NCBI RefSeq assembly: GCF_014274465.1
Contig: NZ_CP060394.1
Coordinates: forward strand, 4,836,001 to 4,900,000
Length of the DNA: 64,000 nucleotides
Reading direction: 5' to 3'
DNA from: Alloacidobacterium dinghuense
GTDB lineage: Bacteria > Acidobacteriota > Terriglobia > Terriglobales > Acidobacteriaceae
Part shown: in pieces, positions 57,362 through 64,000 of the stretch
How positions within the stretch are numbered: position 1 is the first letter of the stretch
Layout of the letters: every line of letters starts with the position of its first letter
Made by a program: the position numbers and the translations under genes
The notes under the pieces: model-generated
What the model was told of the DNA's origin: nothing
The model's database searches: none
Seen by the model: only the letters and a program-made list of their open reading frames with translations

Positions 57362-58109
57362 GCTCCTTTGGAAACTACATTACGGAAATTCAGATTGGAT
57401 GTCGTGAAGTTCCCGTCTAGAATCTGTCGAAATTAAGGCACTTCCAGCAGGGGCGCGGATCAGCGCTATCGAAAAGAAAAAATGGGCCAGAACAGAAGAA
57501 ATCGGCGAGCGGTGATCCCTCGTTGCTGAGATCGCCGATACGACTAAACAAACGCATAATGAACGCATCCGACCTCGGTTGACAAAACCAGTGCGTGGGA
57601 TGAAAGTCTTCTGCATGAAACGACGATCGTTTCTCTGGTCGTCTGCCGCGCTCGTGGGCGTGGGCACCCTCCGCTTGTTAAACCACGACTTGTATATATC
57701 GCTGGGCTCGCCGAGTCTATACATAGTATTGAGGGTCTCAACGATGCCTTGGTTGAAATCGACGCTCAGGATGGGGGAGGTGTAGACGAGCATTTTGCGC
57801 CTATTTGCGTGGGCGAAGACATGCGACGGCACTGTCTCGCGAATAGCAACCAAGAGACGCAGACAACCCCGGAGGCACCTGTGACATCGGCCTATGGCTC
57901 TCACGAAGGAAACAGGTATCCAGCATAAACGCACACCAAAATGGCGTGTTTACTCAGACCGACTAACGCAATATGGCATCCCACTATTTGGCGAGTGGTG
58001 TAAAGTCGGATGTCTTGACGTACGGCTTTCCGAGGGGGACGCATCGCCGGAGAGCAATGGGCAAGAGCTTCGCAACAATTTGACCCTTCTCATTTGCGTT
58101 GGAGTAGCC
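57362..58109. other. Intergenic stretch, no convincing gene
   Basis: About 750 bases. A long minus-strand frame (57380-57934) and a short plus frame (57579-57785) exist, but both have shadow-like composition and no ribosome-binding site; neither looks like a known protein. The GC content is lower than that of the surrounding genes. No hairpin or repeat was recognised. Confidence 0.4.
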
Positions 58110-58472
58110 GTGAATCAACAGATACTCTTCGTATCAAGGGATGAGCACGTCATCCTTACTCGATTTTGCTGCGAAACTCTCAGAGGCGCGGGATATCGCA
58201 CAACATGTGCGGAAAGCTTGGGACGTGCTGTCAGCCTAGCCCTTTCCTTGGAACCCGATCTGGTCATTCTGGAGCAATCGTACTCGGAACATGAGCGAGC
58301 CGCATTCATCGAATGCCTGCTTGAGAGTTATCCCGACATCTGTGTTCTATATCTCCAATATGGAGAGGCTCAGCCGTCTCTGCTTCTCAAAGCGTGCAAT
58401 GCTATCTTCTCGGGACAACATGGTTGCCGAAGCATTTATTCGATTCAGGAATTTGCTTCCAAATCTGCCTGA
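58110..58472 (+). CDS. Degenerate response-regulator receiver-like protein
   Basis: A 120-aa protein beginning VNQQILFVSRDEHVILTRFC, then CETLRGAGYRTTCAESLGRA, then VSLALSLEPDLVILEQSYSE. This follows the receiver fold (strand, helix, strand, EPDLVILEQS at the phospho-site strand end). However, the phospho-acceptor Asp is replaced (VILEQS), and the first acidic pair is SRDE. It is thus probably a phosphorylation-independent receiver. GTG 58110 is selected with GGAG 5 bases upstream; the frame continues open upstream to 57894. Confidence 0.6.
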   Translation: MNQQILFVSRDEHVILTRFCCETLRGAGYRTTCAESLGRAVSLALSLEPDLVILEQSYSEHERAAFIECLLESYPDICVLYLQYGEAQPSLLLKACNAIFSGQHGCRSIYSIQEFASKSA

Positions 58473-58637
58473 CTCAGTCGTCTAATAATGCGATTTTTGA
58501 TCTTCGGTGTTTTGCGGTTCCGGGCTTTGCTTTAGGGGTGATTAGGCAGAAGGCTGTCGCTGTCATCAGATAGTGCTCGTGGCAAATAAGGAGCGCCAGA
58601 TTTTGGGCAGAAGTCCTGCTGCAAGCAGAAATGGGGA

Positions 58638-59129
58638 TTGGTAATTCCAGTGGACAGAGAAAGAAAGCTACCCGAATTTATACAAAAACGGAGGGAATCA
58701 AGGAGACGCTTGGAAGTAACTTGGGGGGAGAGATGGAGTCGATCGCCAGCATCGGACTTCATTATCCAAACCCACGGCCACGAGTTTTGGAAACGCTTCC
58801 TTGATGAACTGAAGTGCATTATTAGTGCTCTGCACGAAATCGATTTCACAGGCTCGATCAGTACATTCGGCGAAGGTATCGCGCGGATTACGTTGGGCGA
58901 TGACAGGTTGGAGGGTGTGTCTACACGAACCGATCTGATCTTGGACGGTGAACGCATTCGCTGCAGTGTCTTGAATAACGGCATTTTTTACCTAAATTTT
59001 ATTGCTTTCTCCGATAACAAGCTATTCGTTCAGGATATTCAGAAAGATGTTGATCCGATGGATGCTTGGACGACTGCCGAGCAGGTGGTAGATCGTATGT
59101 TGAACATCATCGAATGGACCCGTGGTTAG
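58638..59129 (+). CDS. Hypothetical protein
   Basis: A 163-aa protein with mixed alpha/beta content (FWKRFLDELKCIISALHEID, then GSISTFGEGIARITLGDD, then LNFIAFSDNKLFVQDIQKDV). There is no signal peptide or membrane span and no known motif. The start is a TTG; a GTG at 58650 (VDRERKLPEF) is an equal candidate. It ends 29 bases before the end of the convergent TonB-domain gene. Codon use looks like coding DNA, but no homologue was recognised. Confidence 0.55.
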   Translation: MVIPVDRERKLPEFIQKRRESRRRLEVTWGERWSRSPASDFIIQTHGHEFWKRFLDELKCIISALHEIDFTGSISTFGEGIARITLGDDRLEGVSTRTDLILDGERIRCSVLNNGIFYLNFIAFSDNKLFVQDIQKDVDPMDAWTTAEQVVDRMLNIIEWTRG

Positions 59130-59158
59130 CGAGCCTGGAACGGCACGATTTGCAACGA

Positions 59159-60295
59159 TCATGTTCTCGGCTTGAACGTATAGGCGACCTCGGTCTCAAC
59201 TTCAGTCGGAACATTCCCAACAGTGAATGGAGTGTAAATCCACTTGTACACTGCCTCGGCGACCATTCCTTGATACATGCTTGATCCGCTTAACGGTCGG
59301 ACACTCTTAACATGTCCATCACTCCCTACGATGACGTCCGCAATGACTCGTCCGTCCCAGCCACTCGGATTGGCCAATGCCGCATATCCGGGCTCGACGC
59401 GCTTGATGATTCTTGCACTCATTATGCTGTAAGGAACCATCGGCCTCGGAGGCGGTGCGACAGCAGCAGTGGCTGGAGGATGAAAATCTGCGTCGTTGAC
59501 CACGGCGAGTTCCTCCAGCGTGTCAACGTGAATTTTCACGTAGAGTTTATCGAACATAGTGACCGAGACATCACGCGCAACGAAACGATGGTGGAAGATG
59601 ACTATTTCGTTCATCAGAGTGTCGCCGCTGAGTTCTGAATAAGTCCCACCCCAACCGCTGGTGTAGCGCAATATCGGCTTGTCGTGATCGAAGCAGAATG
59701 TCGGGGTAGTCGCTCCTGAGTTTGGGGTTTCAGACATCGTTGAGCGAAACGCTACACAGTGAAGATTTGCTCCGCCCATATTGCGGTCGTAGGCTTGTGG
59801 CGTTTCCTTCTGCAGGAAGTCATCGTTCGGGAGTGGATGAAATAGTTTTTTGACAATCAATCGCTCGGGACCCGAAGCCCATTGCATGTCGCCCGTCCTA
59901 AACAAACCCTTATCTGTCGTGTAATCAATTTGAGAAAAGGACTTGCTCGCAAAGCTCTGCTTGTATTTTCGGCTGTCGGCAAAGAAGACTTCGTAGACTC
60001 CGTCTTCCGACTTCTTTCCATCAGAAGCGAACACCTGATAGGTCGCCTTAAGATGCCAGGGCTGCGCATCGCCACCAACGATCCCATTCGTTTTACGTGC
60101 AAGTTTCATGAGTTCCACGGGGTCGCTCGGCATGGTAGGGGATGGCGACGGAGTGGGCGATACAGGGGTGGTCTGTGAAACCGCGACAGCATCGGCAACA
60201 AGTGGGACAAATAGACCGCTCAGAAAGACGAGGAAGCCCGATTTGAGAATGGTGTTTGACAAACGACCTATTGCATTTCGCTTCTGATAGGGCAT
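59159..60295 (-). CDS. Exported TonB C-terminal-domain protein
   Basis: A protein of about 378 aa. A signal or anchor segment (MPYQKRNAIGRLSNTILKSG, then FLVFLSGLFVPLVADA) is followed by a Ser/Pro linker, a beta domain (about 70-270; EVFFADSRKYKQSFASKSFS) and a C-terminal TonB domain (about 290-378; IIKRVEPGYAALANPSGWDG, VIADVIVGSDGHVKSVRPLS). The TonB half resembles the acidobacterial energy-transducer type, but the large middle domain is unusual. The ATG at 60295 is preferred over 60307. No ExbB/ExbD nearby. Confidence 0.8.
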   Translation of the reverse strand: MPYQKRNAIGRLSNTILKSGFLVFLSGLFVPLVADAVAVSQTTPVSPTPSPSPTMPSDPVELMKLARKTNGIVGGDAQPWHLKATYQVFASDGKKSEDGVYEVFFADSRKYKQSFASKSFSQIDYTTDKGLFRTGDMQWASGPERLIVKKLFHPLPNDDFLQKETPQAYDRNMGGANLHCVAFRSTMSETPNSGATTPTFCFDHDKPILRYTSGWGGTYSELSGDTLMNEIVIFHHRFVARDVSVTMFDKLYVKIHVDTLEELAVVNDADFHPPATAAVAPPPRPMVPYSIMSARIIKRVEPGYAALANPSGWDGRVIADVIVGSDGHVKSVRPLSGSSMYQGMVAEAVYKWIYTPFTVGNVPTEVETEVAYTFKPRT

Positions 60296-60307
60296 GACAT
60301 GACACAC

Positions 60308-60684
60308 CTTGAGGAGGGGTTCCCGGCGTGTGGCTCTACTGCCGCTCAGCGCGTGGATTATCCGCTCATTCGCATGTAAGAGGCAACGAATTTCGAGTAC
60401 TCCGCGATGTGACTAAAGCTTTTGGATAAGTACATAGGTCCATTGCCCCTTGGATTGCATGAGTTATCTTGACTCGCGCAGCCAGGTTGTTATGTCAGCT
60501 TACGTGGCTGAACCATCTGGAAAGCCTGAGTTGACTGGTAATCAAGTTCTCATGCTTCAAAGTGGTGTAAGCTCCTATCGCCTAGCTAGTTAAAGGAGCA
60601 TGGTTTTCAACCACTTTTCCTATTTGCTGAAGACCGCGCGAATCACAACGGCAAGACCAACGAAAACAGAAGAGAGGTATCCAC
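60308..60684. other. Divergent intergenic region, no gene seen
   Basis: 377 bases between divergent genes. It contains no protein-like frame and no strong hairpin. Promoters for the TonB-domain protein and for the broken secreted gene must lie here; a GAGAGG site precedes the GTG at 60685. Confidence 0.4.
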
Positions 60685-62125
60685 GTGATAATTTCCTCGT
60701 CCACTAGGCGGGAAGTCGTTTTTCTAATTCTCCTAACGGGCTGCCTTCTGTTGATTGCTTCCGAACAGCGAGCCCCCGCCCAGCAACAACCTTTTCCCTT
60801 CTTGCAACCGGATTTTTCGCAAAGACTTTATTCAACAGTACTGCTGCCGACTGGCGAAATTGATGGAGGAATCGCTTTCGCCCCGAACGACGATTTGTGG
60901 GTGGATTCCTGCAACGTGGGGGCGTTGTTCAAATTCTTAGCTTTACTACAACCGTGGTGGACGGCTCGCCAGTTCACCCCCAGGCGACTGGGAGTCCAAT
61001 AGCCAGTAATGTCGGTTGCGGTCTTACCAATCATCCAGATGGGACTCTCTATGCGAATGGCAACGGGGTCGTCAATGTCGATGCAACTACTGGGGCTCAG
61101 TTGCGGGCGGCGTTTGGTCCCCAAGGCAATGGCTTGGGAATCGCTGTTGATCCCAGACAGACAACCTTGTGTACGTGGGTGGCGCAGGAGGAAGCTGTTT
61201 CGGGAGTCCACCCTGTGTCATAGTAAGCGTCAATCCGGTAACTACAGCATCCAGTACTTTTGCTCAACTCGACCCGGCGGTGGCCACCTTCATCGACGGC
61301 ATATTTTTTGACCCTTCTGGCAACTTCCTCTTTATGGCGGTTCGTACGCCAGCGCCGACGCTCACTATCCTGAATAGGAGTGGTGCGGTCATACGGCAGA
61401 TTCCCATTCCCGGATTTCCTGACGGTGTGGCTTTTCACCTCGACCCTGATTTCGTCGTTACAAATAATAACGACGGAACAATATTCAGATTCGATTTTCC
61501 CGACAATGATTTCACAAAAACGCCAGTCCAGACTGTCCTAGCCAGCGGAGGCTTTCGTGGGGATCTTACGCAGGTAGGAGCGGACAGTTGTCTCTATGCG
61601 GCCCAAAACGGAACCCGATTCGCAGACGGCACTGTATCTGCGGCAAACAGCGTAGTTCGGATCTGTCCTAATTTTGTGCCACCGCCGGGCGTAAGCGTGC
61701 CTTTTGCCGAGTTTGAGATTCGAGATTTGGACATCCGACGCGCTTTTGATGGCGACGACGATCGCGATGACAGACGGGGCTTCACCCTCACCGGGGAGTT
61801 TAAGCAAGGTGCTAAGAGTACGGGAATAGATCCTGTCCATCAAGTTGTGACGTTGAACGTGGGTAATTTTCCAGCGCTCATTCCCGCTGGCTCGTTCCGT
61901 GAGGAAGGATTCCGCCACTTTGTCTTTCGGGGCAATATCGACGGTGTCTACCTGGACTTCCACATCACGGAACATCACGGCGATCGCGACGATAGGGATC
62001 ACAAGAATCCTGAATACTCATTCGCAGTAAAGGCCAGGGGCGTAGACTTGACTTCCCTGACCAGCCCAGTCGCTGTGAGTCTGAGCATCGGTCAAAACAC
62101 GGGTATGACCGAGGTCAGAAGATGA
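60685..62125 (+). pseudogene. Secreted NHL/propeller-like protein split by two frameshifts
   Basis: Frame 1 (60685 to about 60920) has a signal peptide and PTGEIDGGIAFAPNDDLWVD. Frame 2 (to about 61155) has VVQILSFTTTVVDGSPVHPQ and GLTNHPDGTLYANGNGVVNV. Frame 3 (to 62125) has NLVYVGGAGGSCFGSPPCVI, then GNFLFMAVRTPAPTLTILNR, then a C-terminal beta domain. Each join is restored by adding one base: a G in GGGGG near 60918 and a C in CCC near 61154. The intact protein, about 480 aa, would be an exported beta-propeller. Either decayed or a sequencing artefact. Confidence 0.75.
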
Positions 62126-62891
62126 GAACGAGATGATTCCTTCGCACTTCCCCGAAGTGGCAGCGAAGCGATTCTAAGCGGCTTTCTCGCCTGTCGGATC
62201 AAAGAGTTAGGAGGGCGTCCGCGATTCGCGCAAAGCAAAACGCTGCTCTGGACTACAATCGTAGCCATGACGATTCGTGGAGATTCGAAACGACTCACAA
62301 AGAAGTTGAACGAACGTAAAGCGGTTAAGTTGCGGGCGCTCGCTATGTGGTCAGGCTCCGGCGAACGTGTTCCCTACAGCCCCGAGTGGGCGGTTGAGCC
62401 TTCCGATAACAGCCACAACGCGACGAGCCCGGTGCCGAGCTTTGGGAGTCACAGCCCATTGGGATCAGGCGAGTGGATCGCTCCGTGGAATGCTCGCTGG
62501 AGCGTACCGACGAAGTGACGCAATCAATAGATGAGCGCATGGGAAGGTCTCTACCAAGGTTGATCTGGAAGGTGCCGTTTTGGGCGTGTTCTGCGTGTGC
62601 GTGGAAAAAGCGGCCATCAAAGCCTTCGACAGGTCGTATGCTCATGCCGGAAGCGCCGAACGAAATTGCCGGTGCGTTTCTGGATCACAGATGTGCCAGA
62701 TACCCGCGTGAGGCGCGTAAGAAAGAAGTGGTCCCAGTAGAAGTGCTCGTTGTGAATCCTGATAAAAAAATAGGGCGACTTTAGAGCCGCCCACATCTGC
62801 GTTTTTTTTGGTTTCACGAGCGTCCGTTTGTACGCTTGTTAGGTGCAGAATACATCAGGTTCTGCGAAACAGTGCTGTGACAAAAACTTTG
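62126..62891. other. Low-confidence intergenic stretch
   Basis: 766 bases. A plus frame at 62267-62518 (opening MTIRGDSKRLTKKLNERKAV) and one at 62473-62784 lack ribosome-binding sites and protein-like middle parts. A weak stem GGGCG...CGCCC (62772-62791), with TTTTTTTT 17 bases later, could be a poor terminator. Nothing here is supported as a gene. Confidence 0.35.
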
Positions 62892-63161
62892 CTACTTACA
62901 TTGTAGGCCATGCTCTTTGAGATGCTCACAGTAGGCACCCCACGCTGATTGCGCTTCCTGTAGCGACTGCACAAGCCAGCCCGACACCTCTCGCTGTCGT
63001 TCCTCATAGTTAGCGTCGCCCTTTTTCCGAAGCAAATAAAGAGCTGTGTCCATCGCTGTCACATGACGGCGCATAGCAATCGATGTCGCATTCAACCATG
63101 TTTCACAACCGGCGCAAATACGTATAGGAAGCATGCCTGAGAGGATATCGCGTGTGTCCAT
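62892..63161 (-). CDS. Small hypothetical protein (89 aa)
   Basis: An 89-aa helical protein (MDTRDILSGMLPIRICAGCE, then TWLNATSIAMRRHVTAMDTA, then LYLLRKKGDANYEERQREVS), with a CxxC pair (CAGC). Amphipathic helices dominate, with no signal peptide. It is plausible as a real small gene from its composition, but no family was recognised and the ribosome-binding site is weak. Confidence 0.45.
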   Translation of the reverse strand: MDTRDILSGMLPIRICAGCETWLNATSIAMRRHVTAMDTALYLLRKKGDANYEERQREVSGWLVQSLQEAQSAWGAYCEHLKEHGLQCK

Positions 63162-63531
63162 CCTTTTCGCCTCAGGATCAGCCTAAGTCTCTATCACATC
63201 GCGGAGCCATCCTGCTTTTGCCTTACGTCGATTTCGCTTTTGCAGCGATCCACTGTCGTCTTTACATTTTTGTCGCCAATGGGGCTCTCTTCACGGCAAA
63301 CTTCCGTATTGTCGGACACTCGTTCCAGGGAAGCGATTTCCCTTGGCAACTTCTTCCTATTGAACCGTCGATGATGCACTCGGCGTGATCTAAGTGCTTC
63401 ATCTTAGAAGAGATAAAAGATCCACCATCAAAACTTTGGACCGACGGGGAAGTCGCGACCGATTCTCGCGTTAAAGCGGTCTTTGATGTATTCTAGCGCG
63501 AGGTTTTGAAGCTTCGAGGAGAGGATTCCGG

Positions 63532-63870
63532 ATGACGCCCGATCGTTCTTTACAGTGTGATGTTGAGAGGCTGGCAGAGAAAGACCAGCACGGGAATCAA
63601 GTGACCATGGTCAGGTGTCATGGCAGCCTCGTTAGCGAGACGGCGAGTGAGATCGAAGATGTGGTCAAGCCGCTTATCGCTTCCGGTGGCCGCACCGTTG
63701 TCGACCTTGCTGATGTGAATTACATGGATAGCTTCGGCCTCGGAGCACTGGTTATTCTCAAGGTATCTGCAATCAAGCGAGGCTTATCCATCCTGGAATT
63801 CGCCAACATGACACCTCGCGTGCTCGAACTGCTGCGCCTCACCCATCTGACGCAGATGTTCACATCGTAG
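63532..63870 (+). CDS. STAS-domain anti-sigma factor antagonist
   Basis: A 112-aa protein with the SpoIIAA/RsbV fold: VTMVRCHGSLVSETASEIED, then VVDLADVNYMDSFGLGALVI, then FANMTPRVLELLRLTHLTQM. The phosphorylatable serine is kept in MDSFGLG (Ser67), although the usual following Ser is Phe. It would bind a partner anti-sigma kinase and release sigma or a stress regulator. No RsbW-like kinase is inside the window; it may lie beyond the right edge. A GAGGAGAGG site precedes the ATG. Confidence 0.85.
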   Translation: MTPDRSLQCDVERLAEKDQHGNQVTMVRCHGSLVSETASEIEDVVKPLIASGGRTVVDLADVNYMDSFGLGALVILKVSAIKRGLSILEFANMTPRVLELLRLTHLTQMFTS

Positions 63871-64000
63871 TAATGGATAACCTCTTCTTGCTTCTTGGCA
63901 GCGTTCTGACTGAGTGGTCGGCAATATGGAAGTCTCACCGCTCCGTATCTAACGTCTGTTAGTGCAGAAGTGTGGGTGCGGCTTGGTGTGGCTCAGTTGC
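63871..64000. other. Right-edge intergenic stretch
   Basis: The final 130 bases hold no recognisable gene start or repeat. A following gene, if any, begins outside the window. Confidence 0.4.

Noticed and set aside
57579-57785. Plus-strand frame opening with a twin-arginine-like MKRRSFLWSSAALVGVG
   Set aside because: The apparent Tat-like start has no domain behind it and no ribosome-binding site; the rest is not protein-like.
57380-57934. Long minus-strand open frame of 184 codons
   Set aside because: It has no ribosome-binding site, many rare-looking Cys/Arg runs and no family pattern. It overlaps the leader of the receiver-like gene. Treated as chance.
62267-62784. Two overlapping plus-strand frames as small genes
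   Set aside because: Composition is shadow-like, with no ribosome-binding site and no recognised family.

Overview
The window looks like a chromosomal segment of a soil-type Acidobacteriota (Terriglobia / Acidobacteriaceae-like). The basis is lineage-typical families: two VWFA-related acidobacterial proteins, an Oar-like carboxypeptidase-regulatory TonB-dependent receptor, a GloVer-repeat extracellular protein, a CadC-like winged-helix/TPR regulator, and high-GC coding with many secreted enzymes. No rRNA operon is present. One tRNA (Ser-UGA) and one probable 6S RNA were found. No CRISPR array was seen.

Positions 1-40160 are mostly core chromosome. A universal stress protein gene (cut by the window edge) diverges from a CRP/FNR regulator, with a near-perfect CRP-type palindrome between them. 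Then follow a pseudouridine synthase, an esterase, a VWFA protein, ligA, a YdjM-like membrane hydrolase, a beta-propeller protein, an M23 peptidase, a 5'-3' exonuclease, two tandem GT87-like membrane proteins, a DedA protein overlapping a MogA-like protein, a TonB-like protein with a tiny overlapping membrane ORF, miaA, a Phd/PIN toxin-antitoxin pair with its own operator-like palindrome, pheS-pheT, a ZapB-like coiled coil, zapA, a probable 6S RNA, an atypical Lgt, a 49-aa basic protein, a thioesterase, an altronate/galactarate-type dehydratase, obgE, a large TonB-dependent receptor, a second VWFA protein, a VOC protein, a TrmJ-like methyltransferase, an Hsp15-like S4 protein, hsp20 and clpB.

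Positions 40161-47400 are accessory and damaged. Around tRNA-Ser(UGA) lie an IS5-type transposase remnant, the C-terminal end of a tyrosine recombinase, and a 126-bp piece resembling the N-terminus of the phage-defence protein PglZ. The recombinase and PglZ pieces are read antisense into the 3' end of a truncated PQQ-type dehydrogenase. A frameshifted metallophosphatase, a serine-recombinase cassette, a methyltransferase of the 3-hydroxypalmitate-methyl-ester type and a six-unit GloVer protein follow.

Positions 47600-64000 mix large secreted or regulatory proteins (CadC-TPR, S9 peptidase, DUF3857/transglutaminase/TPR, TonB-domain protein, STAS protein) with loose intergenic DNA. It also contains a fragment resembling TIR-associated C-termini and a secreted repeat protein split by two single-base deletions in G/C runs.

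Dispersed hairpin repeats (a GGTGCCCCA...GTGGGA family and a GTCATCCTGAGC family) occupy several intergenic gaps. No complete undescribed multi-gene system was recognised. The most unusual locus is the recombinase/PglZ/PQQ patchwork next to tRNA-Ser.
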